Of a stretch of 64,000 nt of DNA, positions 56,182-64,000 are shown one piece after another. The DNA is from Pyrobaculum oguniense TE7 (GTDB taxonomy: Archaea; Thermoproteota; Thermoprotei; Thermoproteales; Thermoproteaceae), in the NCBI GenBank assembly GCA_000247545.1, contig CP003316.1, positions 62,001 to 126,000 on the forward strand, given 5' to 3'. Positions within the stretch are counted from its first letter, which is position 1; each line of letters begins with the position of its first letter. Made by a program: the position numbers and the translations under genes. The notes below the pieces were generated by a model. That model searched no databases. It saw nothing but the letters and a program-made list of their open reading frames with translations, and was not told the origin of the DNA.

Positions 56182-56550
56182 CTAGGTTTTTTTCTCCCTC
56201 CCCGCCTCTCCGTGTATTTTTGCAAGTCTCTCGTAGATATCGAGCAAGAGGGACAGTGATCTCAGGTGATCGACCATCTCGGGGGCAGACAACTTTTCGA
56301 TCTCCTTCCCGAGCTGTATTATCTTGTCAAAGACAATTCGCCTCACTTCCCTAAGCTGTACCACCTCGAGGGCTTGTTGCGCCTCCTCGTCTGATCGCAC
56401 CAGCACCACTGTGCGTTCGCAGTTGGCGCAGTAGAGCTCGCCAGTTTTTAGCCGCACCAAGACGGTTCCGCAAGCCGGGCATGTATACGGCGTTAGTGCC
56501 GCTCCTGCCCTCACCAACTGGGCTATCTTCTTTACGACGTCGCTACTCAC
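56182..56550 (-). CDS. SSSCA1/autoantigen p27-like zinc-ribbon protein
   Basis: A 122-residue protein. The N-terminal helix SSDVVKKIAQLVRAGAAL is followed by a zinc ribbon, YTCPACGTVLVRLKTGELYCANCER (split: YTCPACGTVLVRLK and GELYCANCER), and a long C-terminal coiled-coil-like helix (about 60-122). This matches the archaeal members of the Sjogren's/scleroderma autoantigen 1 family, whose function in archaea is unknown. The frame extends to 56580, but the GTG at 56550 is 23.5 nt from the shared TATA box. Confidence 0.85.
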   Translation of the reverse strand: MSSDVVKKIAQLVRAGAALTPYTCPACGTVLVRLKTGELYCANCERTVVLVRSDEEAQQALEVVQLREVRRIVFDKIIQLGKEIEKLSAPEMVDHLRSLSLLLDIYERLAKIHGEAGREKKT

Positions 56551-56569
56551 GGCATTGACCTCTTCCTTA

Positions 56570-56577
56570 TTTATAAA
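56570..56577. promoter_or_regulatory. Shared palindromic TATA box between the zinc-ribbon and kinase genes
   Basis: TTTATAAA, a perfect palindrome centred at 56573.5, is 23.5 nt from the minus-strand GTG (56550) and 25.5 nt from the plus-strand GTG (56599). It is the only TATA candidate between the two genes, so one TBP site probably serves both leaderless transcripts. Confidence 0.7.
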
Positions 56578-56598
56578 CACTTACGCACATCACATGCT

Positions 56599-57273
56599 GT
56601 GTATGTCACGAGGCTACTTCTTGCGCTGGGCGGCGGTCTGCAACACGCGCTTTCTGTGGCTAGGCAACTTGAAGAGCTGGGCCTCGTCGTTGTGGAAGGC
56701 GGCAATGTATTACACAACGGCGTTCTTGTTGTAGGTAAAGGGACCAACAGCATTGTCTTTCTGTGTAGACCTAGACTTGGCAATTTTAAACTCGCATGTA
56801 AGATTAGGCGTGGCGACTCTTCTAGGGAATCTCTGACACACGAGGCACAGATGTTGCACGTGGCAAATACGGTTGGAGTAGGCCCGAGAATTTATACGTA
56901 TAGCAAAGACGTTGTGGTCTACAGGTTTGTTGACGGCGTTCCAATAGATGAGTGGTGGCGAGCGGCGTGTCCCCAGGAGAGGAAGACTCTTGTCGAGGAA
57001 TTAATGACCCAGGCATATAGACTAGACGTCGTAGGGATCTCGCACAACGAGCTGTCCCGGCTACAAAAACATGTCTTAGTAGAGGGGGGACGGCCCGTCA
57101 TAATCGACTTCGAGTCGGCGACGGTCGGTGGGGGGAACAACGTGACGCAAATCGCCAATGGGCTACTCCGCTTCGGTATACGCCCTCCAATTGAGGCTCT
57201 GCGATATTATAAGAGGTGCTTGTGCCGTGAGGGGTTTGAGCAAGTTCTTACCGAGGTCGTGAGCCAGATATAG
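56599..57273 (+). CDS. Predicted Ser/Thr kinase-like protein (COG2112 type)
   Basis: A 224-residue small kinase fold. Glycine-loop-like GKGTNSIVFLC near residue 47, the Lys in LACKIRRGD, the Glu in HEAQML, the catalytic loop GISHNELSRLQKHVLVE (HNE in place of HRD) and IIDFESA as the metal-binding DFG equivalent (DFE). This matches the archaeal predicted kinases of COG2112, related to RIO/Bud32 enzymes. Residues 1-40 form an N-terminal helical segment. The start is GTG at 56599 by TATA spacing. The substrate is unknown. Confidence 0.82.
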   Translation: MYVTRLLLALGGGLQHALSVARQLEELGLVVVEGGNVLHNGVLVVGKGTNSIVFLCRPRLGNFKLACKIRRGDSSRESLTHEAQMLHVANTVGVGPRIYTYSKDVVVYRFVDGVPIDEWWRAACPQERKTLVEELMTQAYRLDVVGISHNELSRLQKHVLVEGGRPVIIDFESATVGGGNNVTQIANGLLRFGIRPPIEALRYYKRCLCREGFEQVLTEVVSQI

Positions 57274-57323
57274 TGGCAGACTCGTAGTTCGCAATTGGAT
57301 TACGACGGCGTATCTCGTCCCAG

Positions 57324-57848
57324 TTACTCAGAGCTTGTCTTCTTGGCCAGCTCCTGGGAGACGCGCCATATTTTGTCTCCAAGGTAGTGAATGTTTATTA
57401 GAACCTTGCCCTTCTGCATCTGTTCTATTTCAGCCCTAGAGAATAGGGCAACTGACATGGCTATTACACGCCCTTTCTCATCTGTAACAAATACTACATC
57501 TCCCTTTTCGAAGTCGCCGTCGAGGTGCTTGATTCCGGGCCTCATCACGTCGGCTCCGTCTATTATTCTCTTTACAGCCCCAGCATCTACCACCGCCTTG
57601 GGGTACGCAGGCAATAAACTGGCCTTACTAGATTTGTGTATTAGGAATAGCGTGGGGGCGATGACGTCGCCTAAGTCAGGTATGGCTACCTTTACAAACA
57701 GAGGCTCTCCGTCTATTAGGTATATGCTCTCCTTCTCGGAGAGCTGCGCTACTTCTACCACGTCAGCTTTTTCAAGTATAGGTGCCATTGCCTTATTAGC
57801 CGCGCGGAGTTCCCTCACTTCCTTGTTGCTGAGCCTTATCCGTCTCAT
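57324..57848 (-). CDS. PUA-domain RNA-binding protein
   Basis: A 174-residue protein. The N-terminal domain (about 1-75, RRIRLSNKEVRELRAA, then YLIDGEPLFVKVAIPDLGD) is followed by a PUA domain (about 80-155: KAVVDAGAVKRIIDGADVMRPGI, split as KAVVDAGAVKRII and DGADVMRPGI; then GDVVFVTDEKGRVIAMS). This is the MCT-1/Tma20-like architecture common in archaea, linked to tRNA or ribosome binding. The ATG at 57848 has TTTTAAG on the minus strand about 23 nt upstream. Confidence 0.88.
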   Translation of the reverse strand: MRRIRLSNKEVRELRAANKAMAPILEKADVVEVAQLSEKESIYLIDGEPLFVKVAIPDLGDVIAPTLFLIHKSSKASLLPAYPKAVVDAGAVKRIIDGADVMRPGIKHLDGDFEKGDVVFVTDEKGRVIAMSVALFSRAEIEQMQKGKVLINIHYLGDKIWRVSQELAKKTSSE

Positions 57849-57977
57849 CGTATATAGTAGTGTACCATCTTAAAATCTGTTCATGAATGTGTCGTCACCG
57901 CCTAGGACTTGCCGGGTCTCTTCATCCGGTTTAATACAAGCGCAAATATTTTATATTTTGGAGCATAAAGTAAGACA

Positions 57978-58727
57978 GTGGACAGGTTGCTAGAGGCTAC
58001 CCTGAACGTCGTGAAAAATAGAGGGGAGTACTTGTTTTTAGACGTGTCTAGGCCATATGCATATACGCTGGTGGCTAGAGTTGACAAGACAAAGTACATT
58101 GTGAAGGTGGCGGCCGATTCCGAGGAGGTATCCCAAAGCGCCGTTAAAGATCTCAAACTCCTCGGTACCTACACTGATGCCTCGGCAGTCTGTCTAGTTT
58201 CAAACGTAAAGGGCCAAATACTACAAAGAGGAGTTGTGCATATAAGAGATGGCATTACATTTATGTCGCTATCTACCTTCGCCGATTTGCTTGATGGAAA
58301 ACAACCGTTTTTTAGGCTAAGCAGGGGCATCATAACTGCGTCGATAGATGGCGAGAAGCTGAAGGAGAGGAGACAGAAAGCTGGGATGAGCCTAGGCACG
58401 TTAGCCCTAAATCTCGGCGTGTCTAGAGAAACGGTGTACCGCTACGAGAGGGGCGAGATCGAGGCCCCGATGAGGATCGCGCAAAGACTTATGGCCTTGT
58501 TTGGAGAAGACGTCGTAAAACCTATTGACGTCAACGAAAAGCCAAAGACAAGGCCCGAGGAGCTGGCAAGCCGAATGATCCAGCCGCACGTCTACCGCCT
58601 AGTCGAGTCACACCCCGATGCCGTGACGAGGGAGAAAAAGCCCATATTCATTTCTTCCGATAGAGAAAGATACGCCAAAACAGTCGAGCTAGCCCAGGCG
58701 CTCGACGCCGAAGTAGAGGGGAGGTGA
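57978..58727 (+). CDS. Putative HTH-type transcriptional regulator (COG1395 type)
   Basis: A 249-residue protein. The N-terminal domain (about 1-115) contains YTLVARVDKTKYIVKVAAD and resembles a nuclease-like sensor fold. An Xre-type helix-turn-helix lies at about 120-175: LKERRQKAGMSLGTLALNLGVSRETVYRYERGE (split: LKERRQKAGMSLGTLAL and GVSRETVYRYERGE). A C-terminal domain follows. The family is conserved in archaea with unknown targets. The start is GTG at 57978, 24 nt after ATATTTTATATT. It overlaps trm1 by 4 nt (GTGA). Confidence 0.88.
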   Translation: MDRLLEATLNVVKNRGEYLFLDVSRPYAYTLVARVDKTKYIVKVAADSEEVSQSAVKDLKLLGTYTDASAVCLVSNVKGQILQRGVVHIRDGITFMSLSTFADLLDGKQPFFRLSRGIITASIDGEKLKERRQKAGMSLGTLALNLGVSRETVYRYERGEIEAPMRIAQRLMALFGEDVVKPIDVNEKPKTRPEELASRMIQPHVYRLVESHPDAVTREKKPIFISSDRERYAKTVELAQALDAEVEGR

Positions 58728-59794
58728 GCCGTATAGTACTGAGGAGGGAGGGCGCTGTAGAATTCTACGCTCCAGATCCCCGTGCCTATGGCAGTATCTA
58801 TTCCGCACCTGTTTTTTACAACCCTGCCATGGAGAAAAACAGGACGCTCTCCGTCTTGTTCCTCAAGGCGTATGGCGCCACTGGGCTGACGGTGTGCGAG
58901 CCGCTCAGCGGCACTGGCGTGAGGGGTTTAAGATACGCCGTGGAGGCCGGCGCGGTTGGGAGACTTATCCTAAACGACATCTCGCGCGAGGCTGTCGAGC
59001 TCATAAAGAAAAACCTAGAGGTAAACGGCGTCAACGCCGAGGTCTACAACGAGGATGCCAACGTGCTTCTCCACAGGCTAAGGGACAAGTGCGACGTTGT
59101 CGACATCGACCCCTTCGGCTCGCCGGCGCCCTTCTTGCATGCCGGCTTCCGTGCCTTGCGGGAGGAAGGCGTGATCTGCGTCACAGCCACGGACACCGCC
59201 GTCTTGGTAGGGCGCTATCCCAAGAAGTGTCTTAGAAGGTACGGCGCTGTTATGTTCAAAACGCCTTTCTACATCGAGGCAGGTTTGAGGAATCTCATCG
59301 GCTACGTGGCCAGGGTGGCTGCGTCTGAGGACTACGGGGTCGAGCCGCTTTTTGCCTATTGGGAAGGCCACTACTTCAGGCTCTGTGCCCGGGCCGTGAG
59401 GGGGGCCCGCGATGCAGACTCCAATTTTAACTACATCGGATATGTGGAGTACAAAAAGCCTTACAGGAAAGTGGTCAGACGCCCTGGCGAAAGATCTCTG
59501 GGCCCTCTCTGGGTTGGGCCCATGGGGGACCCGATCTTGGTAAGCAAGATGGCCGAGTACGGGCCGTACGGGGACTTTTTACAGCTACTCTCTGAGGAGT
59601 ACTCGGTGGCCGCGCCTTGGTTTTTCAAAGTCCCCGAGTTCGCCTTAGGTGGGGTAAGCCGGGGTATAGAAGAGGCGCTTGACGCCTTGAAAAAAGGCGG
59701 TATATACGCCGTGCGGACACACATGGCTCCCGACGGCTTTAAAACAGAGGCGAGCGCCGGCGAGGTGGAGAGAGTCCTGAGAATTGTTATATAG
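58724..59794 (+). CDS. trm1: tRNA (guanine26-N2)-dimethyltransferase Trm1
   Basis: A 356-residue enzyme making m2,2G26 in tRNA. Motifs: FYNPAMEKNRTLSVLFL, the SAM-binding CEPLSGTGVRGLRYA (near residue 60), LNDISREAVELIKKN, and the catalytic CDVVDIDPFGSPAPFL. The C-terminal region is the Trm1-specific domain. It starts with GTG at 58724, overlapping the regulator stop. The UPF0200 gene follows after 3 nt. Confidence 0.96.
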   Translation: MSRIVLRREGAVEFYAPDPRAYGSIYSAPVFYNPAMEKNRTLSVLFLKAYGATGLTVCEPLSGTGVRGLRYAVEAGAVGRLILNDISREAVELIKKNLEVNGVNAEVYNEDANVLLHRLRDKCDVVDIDPFGSPAPFLHAGFRALREEGVICVTATDTAVLVGRYPKKCLRRYGAVMFKTPFYIEAGLRNLIGYVARVAASEDYGVEPLFAYWEGHYFRLCARAVRGARDADSNFNYIGYVEYKKPYRKVVRRPGERSLGPLWVGPMGDPILVSKMAEYGPYGDFLQLLSEEYSVAAPWFFKVPEFALGGVSRGIEEALDALKKGGIYAVRTHMAPDGFKTEASAGEVERVLRIVI

Positions 59795-59797
59795 TGA

Positions 59798-60325
59798 ATG
59801 GCCGTAAACGACATGCGGAATATCGTCGCAGTGGCGGGTCTACCAGGATCGGGTAAGACTACTGTTGCCAGAATTATAGAAAAAAGAGGGTACACCTACC
59901 TCAGTCTAGGCGACGTAGTTCGCGCTGAGGCGCAGAAGTCCGGCCTTTCGCCTGATAGAGTGGCGGTGACTCTGCGGCTAGATCGTGGGAGGCGGGCCGT
60001 GGCGCACAGATTACTCTCTAGCGTAAGACTTGGGCAAAGAGCCGTGATTGATGGAGTTAGGAGTACTGAAGAAATTGACGCCATCGAAGAGGTACTTGGA
60101 GCGGTGTTCTTGATATACGTGGTTGCCTCTAGGAAGACAAGGTACAACAGATTAGCAAGCAGGGGGAGAGGCGACGACCCAGCCACCTATGCCCAGTTTC
60201 TACTACGGGACATAAGAGAATTGAGGTTCGGCCTCGCGGATTTACTCGCCAGAGCTGACTACATATTAGTAAATGAAAATAAGCCTATAGAAGATCTAGA
60301 GCAGGAAATTGGCTGTATTTTATGA
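59798..60325 (+). CDS. UPF0200 P-loop nucleotide kinase-like protein
   Basis: A 175-residue protein. Walker A VAGLPGSGKTTVARIIEKRG lies near residue 11; then LSLGDVVRAEAQ, VIDGVRSTEEID and the lid-like RLASRGRGDDPATYAQF. The fold is that of adenylate/dephospho-CoA kinases; the archaeal UPF0200 family lacks a proven substrate. An alternative ATG at 59813 would give the more usual short N-terminus. Its stop overlaps the UPF0201 start by 4 nt; these two families are commonly neighbours in archaea. Confidence 0.88.
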   Translation: MAVNDMRNIVAVAGLPGSGKTTVARIIEKRGYTYLSLGDVVRAEAQKSGLSPDRVAVTLRLDRGRRAVAHRLLSSVRLGQRAVIDGVRSTEEIDAIEEVLGAVFLIYVVASRKTRYNRLASRGRGDDPATYAQFLLRDIRELRFGLADLLARADYILVNENKPIEDLEQEIGCIL

Positions 60326-60753
60326 AAGTTGAAGTTGTTGTTGAGGTAAGACATACTGAGAATAAACAGAAGGTAATACGCGCACTTGAAAACATATTCA
60401 CGCCGAAAAAAATAGAGGAGAAGCGTAGCGACGTAGGCACAGTACTTATAGCCACCTGCGAGGGTCATGAATGTCTCGAAAAGTTGAGAAGCGCCATCTG
60501 GCGCCAGGGCATTCAAGACGCCGCTAGAAGCGTAATTGCTAGAGGCATAGTAACTGAGGATACTGTGGTATTTTCAGTAAACAAACAGGCAGCCTATGCC
60601 GGTGTAGTGAGTTTTGTCACTGAACCCAACGAGTCGCCGCTGGGCCCCATCACATTCACAGTGAAGACTAGCAACACGCGTCAGTTCTTAGACTGGATAG
60701 CGCCTAGGACGTACAGAGGACGGGTCTACTACCAAGCGCCTCCACCTGACTAG
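60322..60753 (+). CDS. UPF0201 family protein
   Basis: A 143-residue protein: VEVVVEVRHTENKQKVIRAL at the N-terminus, EGHECLEKLRSAIWRQGIQD, then DTVVFSVNKQAAYAGVVSF and SPLGPITFTVKT. This is the archaeal UPF0201 family, thought to bind nucleic acid or resemble ribosomal L5-like folds; its function is unknown. It is translationally coupled to UPF0200, and its 3' end overlaps the convergent methyltransferase gene by 4 nt. Confidence 0.88.
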   Translation: MKVEVVVEVRHTENKQKVIRALENIFTPKKIEEKRSDVGTVLIATCEGHECLEKLRSAIWRQGIQDAARSVIARGIVTEDTVVFSVNKQAAYAGVVSFVTEPNESPLGPITFTVKTSNTRQFLDWIAPRTYRGRVYYQAPPPD

Positions 60754-61433
60754 TCCACCTTCACGATATACACAACTCGATATAAACCTCCGTGTAGGTA
60801 CATCATACAGCTCTTGAGAGACGCTATATCTACGTAGATAGGAGATGCGAATACTATATACCCACCTTTTTTTACATGCAGGTAGGCCGTCTCGATAAAG
60901 CTGTTGAGAAGCGCTCTTATTTCCATATCCGACTTGGCCAATCTGCCGTAGGGAGGGTCGCCGACTGCGGCGTCGAAGTAGCCTCTAAGCGGAGGCCGCA
61001 TGGCATTAGATAACACCAAATCGCTGTCGACGTTTCTCTTAGCCAGCAACAGCGCTTTGAGATCTAGGTCTCCCCCCACCACGTACCCGCCCACTCTCTC
61101 AACTTCATGTGCCACTGCCCCGGTGCCCACAAAGGGCTCCCACACCCTGTCCCCCGGCGCGACCCTGGCGAGGTTTACCAATAGCCGGGCAGTAATGTGA
61201 TCCAAGGTCTTTGTAGACCTTGCAATACTGGGCTTGTCTTTCTTTATCCTTATTCCATTTACTGACTTGGCGAGCGCGGCCCTTTTAAAAATCTCGCACG
61301 ACTTGCATGCGAGAACTACGGTGTCCCCCTTCGTTTCTACCGTCTCGCACCTACCTATTTCGGCCAGCGCCGCGATCTCTTCTCGTGCTAGGCATGGAAA
61401 TCTCTGCCCTAGCTGGACATGGCAGCACTCCAC
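60750..61433 (-). CDS. DPPY-motif nucleic-acid methyltransferase (Trm11/Trm14-like)
   Basis: A 227-residue SAM-dependent methyltransferase. SAM motif I is VWEPFVGTGAVAHEVE (near residue 98), the acidic strand is VVGGDLDLKAL, and motif IV is GDPPYGRLAKS, typical of N2-guanine methylation of tRNA. Compared with aTrm11 (about 330 aa) it has only a short N-terminal region (about 75 residues with three Cys), so a full THUMP domain is missing. Position 10 or 6 of tRNA is a plausible target. The start is GTG at 61433, immediately after the DUF373 gene's stop. Confidence 0.8.
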   Translation of the reverse strand: MECCHVQLGQRFPCLAREEIAALAEIGRCETVETKGDTVVLACKSCEIFKRAALAKSVNGIRIKKDKPSIARSTKTLDHITARLLVNLARVAPGDRVWEPFVGTGAVAHEVERVGGYVVGGDLDLKALLLAKRNVDSDLVLSNAMRPPLRGYFDAAVGDPPYGRLAKSDMEIRALLNSFIETAYLHVKKGGYIVFASPIYVDIASLKSCMMYLHGGLYRVVYIVKVD

Positions 61434-62426
61434 CTACCTACGCCTAACTCTCCTGAGTACTTGAACTACGACCACGACCACGGCGATAGAGGCGGCAAAC
61501 AAACCCACAGCCGTAAGCGTTTCCACTAAGCCTCTTCTTTCCAATATCACAGGCATTATGAAGTAGAAAAAGAAGAAGGTGGCCGCTCCCCCGACTACGC
61601 CCCCATATCTAAGTCTACCGGTGGCGAGGTATCCCTCTACCATATAGGAGAGGAATGGCACTGCCGAGGCTACTAGTAAAATATAGTACGGCATCCACCG
61701 CTCTCCGAGAATTAGCATAGCTAGGTAAACTACAATAATGAAAAGCGAGACGAGTGTAAGTATAAAGGTTATTTCATATTTTTTTAGTAAATCTCTTAAA
61801 AAGTCATAAATACCAAATCCATATAAAGTTATAAAAAACGAAATAAATAGTAATAACATGTTTAGAATATATCTGACAAGCTCAGTATTGAAAGCAGTAC
61901 CTAGCAACGCTACGAATGCGAGAAATGCCGGTACGCCAACGGTATATCTTCGGTACTCCGGCTCCTTTATTGCCTTATTCAAGTAGTACCTAAACAACGT
62001 GACAGTCTCTTCCACACCCCTCGCTTGTTTAACCACGACGCGGTATACGGAGACGACAGGCCTTTTCGTCTGAATCGCCGCTACCGCCGCCTCGTCGCTG
62101 GGGCCGTCAGAGACGAAGTATATCACATCTGCGTCGTATTGTGTAAGAACTTGTTCCAACTCTCTCAAGACGGCGATGTCTGCCAGGGCTGGGTCGGGGG
62201 ATCCGCTTACCACAGCAACGTTGACATTGTCACTTCCGTGTTCAGCCACTAGTCTGTCATGGATTTTCACCGCTGCGAAAATGGCATTGGCATCCGAGTC
62301 GTCAGGGTTGGCCAAGATGTACCTAATTGCTAATCTGAGAACCTCGTCTCTTCCTAGGACAGGAGTGTCAAATCCCTGCGCCTTTATGTCGCCGTCTCTG
62401 TCGACATAAAGAACTAAAACACGCAC
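61434..62426 (-). CDS. DUF373 membrane protein
   Basis: A 330-residue protein. The cytoplasmic N-terminal domain (about 1-140) reads VLVLYVDRDGDIKAQGFDTP, with ANPDDSDANAIFAAVKIHD and VIYFVSDGPSDEAAVAAIQ, a TOPRIM/DHH-like acidic pattern. Five to seven membrane helices follow (about 165-325). This is the archaeal DUF373 family, with no known function. The region encoding the first helices (61740-61900) is very A/T-rich. The gene overlaps the COG1340 gene by 1 nt. Confidence 0.9.
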   Translation of the reverse strand: MRVLVLYVDRDGDIKAQGFDTPVLGRDEVLRLAIRYILANPDDSDANAIFAAVKIHDRLVAEHGSDNVNVAVVSGSPDPALADIAVLRELEQVLTQYDADVIYFVSDGPSDEAAVAAIQTKRPVVSVYRVVVKQARGVEETVTLFRYYLNKAIKEPEYRRYTVGVPAFLAFVALLGTAFNTELVRYILNMLLLFISFFITLYGFGIYDFLRDLLKKYEITFILTLVSLFIIVVYLAMLILGERWMPYYILLVASAVPFLSYMVEGYLATGRLRYGGVVGGAATFFFFYFIMPVILERRGLVETLTAVGLFAASIAVVVVVVQVLRRVRRR

Positions 62427-63415
62427 TACTCCTCGGGCAAGTAGCCGGCCTCTACGAGGATTTTAATCTCCTCGTGAGTTAGCCTCTCGCCGCTCATTAG
62501 CTTGTTAAACAGAATCTCGGCCCTCTCTTTCAACGACTCGGCACGGGCGGCTTGGGCGGCAGACCGCGCCTTGTTCTTCTCTGCAAGCTCGACAGCCTTA
62601 AGCAAGACTGTGTATTTGTCCAGCTCGTCCTGTACGGCCCGCCTCTTTTCTCTAAGCTCCTTGCGTTTCAGCGCGAGTTGCAGGATCTCAGACTTAATCT
62701 CCTCTCGCCGTTTTTTCAATTCCTCCCTACGCGATTTCAGCTCGGCAAGCTGTTTGTAAATCTCCTGCCTACTCGCCTTGAGCTGGCTCAGCTCCTGCTT
62801 CACCGTGTTGAGGTCTTGTATAAGTCTGGCTATTTCATTTCTAATCGCCTCTCTCTTGTTCTTAAACTCGTCCATCTGGTTTTTCAACTCCGCTATGTGG
62901 GCCTTTACTTTCTCCATGGAATCTGCAAGGTTTAGCTCCTTCTCTATTTGGCTTATGTACTTGATGAACTGCCTCTCCCACTCGGGGTTAGTTGGCGAAG
63001 TCTCAAAAAAGTACTCAAGCTGTTCGATTATTCTTTTTAGTTTGTCTTTTTCAATAGGTTTTCCTCCTACGTAGTCGTTAAATGTTGATAGCAAATTTCT
63101 ATATATAGTTAATTTTTCTCTATATTTTTGAAGCAGTATATTAGTTTGTAATAATTCATTTCTTAGATTTCTAACATTGTTTATTATCTGGCTTTTTCTC
63201 TCAACCAGAGACCCTATCAGCTCTCTAGTTTTCTGCAATTGCTGCCGCTTGCCCTCTATCAACGATCTCACCTCGGCAAGTTGCTTGCGAACTTCCTCAA
63301 GCAACGTCCTTCGGGCGTTGATCTCATTCGTTATGTTATCAATCTGTTTCTGAATTTCATCGAGCTGAGAATTAACCTCTCGAATCTTCGCAAGCAACTC
63401 CTCCTTGCTTAGCAC
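62426..63415 (-). CDS. Archaeal coiled-coil protein (COG1340)
   Basis: A 329-residue protein that is almost entirely coiled coil, with Leu/Glu/Lys/Arg heptads from about residue 3 to 290 (for example REVNSQLDEIQKQIDNI, then LKKRREEIKSEILQLALK), a break near 105-150, and a conserved C-terminal helical cap RLTHEEIKILVEAGYLPEE. The family is widespread in archaea and unstudied. The start is GTG at 63415; TATA GATTTAAATTGG (minus strand) is about 22 nt upstream. It forms an operon with the DUF373 and methyltransferase genes. Confidence 0.9.
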   Translation of the reverse strand: MLSKEELLAKIREVNSQLDEIQKQIDNITNEINARRTLLEEVRKQLAEVRSLIEGKRQQLQKTRELIGSLVERKSQIINNVRNLRNELLQTNILLQKYREKLTIYRNLLSTFNDYVGGKPIEKDKLKRIIEQLEYFFETSPTNPEWERQFIKYISQIEKELNLADSMEKVKAHIAELKNQMDEFKNKREAIRNEIARLIQDLNTVKQELSQLKASRQEIYKQLAELKSRREELKKRREEIKSEILQLALKRKELREKRRAVQDELDKYTVLLKAVELAEKNKARSAAQAARAESLKERAEILFNKLMSGERLTHEEIKILVEAGYLPEE

Positions 63416-63521
63416 AGCTTAAGAAATGCCCCAATTTAAATCTTATACACCCCCACGAGGCATACGCCCAAGGCGTTTAGCCAAAAAGTAAAAATAAAAA
63501 ATACTATATTCAACTACTAGT

Positions 63522-64000
63522 GTGAGGTACCAACACGTTGCAGTATACATAGCCGGGGACATAATAGTGTCCGAGAACCCCGGCGAGGCGATAAAGAAGT
63601 GGCGCATGATATTTGGGCTAACGCAGACTGCCATTGCCGCTCGACTAAACACCTCACCAAGCGTGATAAGTGATTACGAATCGGGTAGGAGGAAATTCCC
63701 AGGCTCAAGATTTGTTAAAAAATTTGTACAAGCACTAATCGAGGCCGACTTAGAGCGAGGTGGCATTGTCATAAGTCTACTAGAGCGCCAGCTCTTAAGA
63801 GAGCGGTTCTGGACCGCCGTATTGGATATGAGAGAGTTCGCAGAGCCAGTGCCAGCTTCTGCGTTTTTAAAAGCAATTGATGCCGAGGTTGTGGTCAACC
63901 CACCCCCCAGCCTGGACGTTCATGGCTACACTGTCGTGGATAGTATAAAGCTGGTCCTTGACGTCCCAGCAGCTGAGTATGTTAGGTTGTACGGTAGCAC
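63522..64000 (+). CDS. HTH transcriptional regulator (COG1709 type), N-terminal fragment
   Basis: From the GTG at 63522 the frame is open to the window edge (159 codons). An Xre-type helix-turn-helix occupies about residues 25-60: KKWRMIFGLTQTAIAARLN, then SPSVISDYESGRRKFPG. A further conserved domain follows (LERQLLRERFWTAVLDM). This matches the archaeal predicted regulators of COG1709. The TATA-like AAAAATACTATATT (about 63497-63510) precedes the start. The 3' end is outside the window. Confidence 0.85.
   Translation, partial: MRYQHVAVYIAGDIIVSENPGEAIKKWRMIFGLTQTAIAARLNTSPSVISDYESGRRKFPGSRFVKKFVQALIEADLERGGIVISLLERQLLRERFWTAVLDMREFAEPVPASAFLKAIDAEVVVNPPPSLDVHGYTVVDSIKLVLDVPAAEYVRLYGS

Noticed and set aside
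1-64000. CRISPR array or intact insertion sequence
   Set aside because: No regularly spaced direct repeats and no transposase gene with inverted repeats were seen.

Overview
The window comes from a hyperthermophilic crenarchaeon of the order Thermoproteales, most likely a Pyrobaculum species. Supporting evidence: archaeal ribosomal genes (eL32, eL19, long uL18, short zinc-binding uS14), Csl4, Nep1, RpoL, Trm1, the archaeal pantoate kinase/phosphopantothenate synthetase route to CoA, two PaREP1/HEPN-type genes, many crenarchaeal DUF families, and three tRNA genes that all carry introns at non-canonical positions. Nearly every first-of-operon gene has a TATA element about 22-27 nt upstream of the start codon, so most transcripts should be leaderless; I used this to choose starts (GTG is common).

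Layout. 1-3.8 kb: minus-strand genes (leuC fragment, subtilase, TIM-barrel protein, Nep1, RpoL, DUF2067). 3.87-6.2 kb: Csl4, an unknown protein, a C/D-box-like sRNA and a RecA/KaiC-like ATPase. 6.2-8.8 kb: minus-strand uL23-uL4-uL3. 8.9-12.7 kb: DUF2175, GH31 glucosidase, HEPN-like protein, shikimate kinase. 13-15.8 kb: aminotransferase, Gp88-like protein and a dehydroquinase-chorismate mutase fusion. 15.8-18.4 kb: toxin-antitoxin pair plus an orphan antitoxin copy, a coiled-coil nuclease-like protein and a frameshifted PaREP1 gene. 18.4-25.0 kb: a small GTPase, then an eight-gene surface-filament locus. 25.0-32.7 kb: TyrA, a molybdenum hydroxylase operon with its cofactor cytidylyltransferase, nitrilase, LysE exporter, DUF72 and a secreted protein. 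32.8-37.2 kb: tRNA-Asp, SDR, DUF429, a frameshifted GNAT gene, D-amino-acid dehydrogenase and a solute-binding protein. 37.2-39.7 kb: uS14, uS8, eL32, eL19, uL18 (uL6 is missing from its usual place). 39.9-45.0 kb: tRNA-Thr, a membrane protein and panB/panE/PoK/PPS. 46.0-50.7 kb: a lineage-specific block with a P-loop ATPase, coiled-coil protein, ParA-like ATPase and possible winged-helix protein, followed by tRNA-Cys. 51.2-64.0 kb: IleRS, PMT-type glycosyltransferase, then conserved archaeal housekeeping genes (SSSCA1-like, COG2112 kinase, PUA protein, HTH regulators, Trm1, UPF0200, UPF0201, DPPY methyltransferase, DUF373, COG1340).

Most interesting region. The 18.96-25.0 kb locus encodes a candidate archaeal bundling pilin (AbpA/TasA-like), a much larger protein with a related N-terminus and a tandemly duplicated domain, two small four-helix membrane proteins, a single-pass surface protein, and a membrane-anchored winged-helix regulator whose stop overlaps the start of the large protein. 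One gene of the locus is split by a run of nine G; ten or seven G would rejoin it into one secreted protein of about 409 residues. This suggests slippage-driven on/off switching of a filament component. Two other genes (PaREP1, GNAT) also have one-base frameshifts at short runs. Four divergent gene pairs appear to share one TATA box that is equidistant from both leaderless starts.
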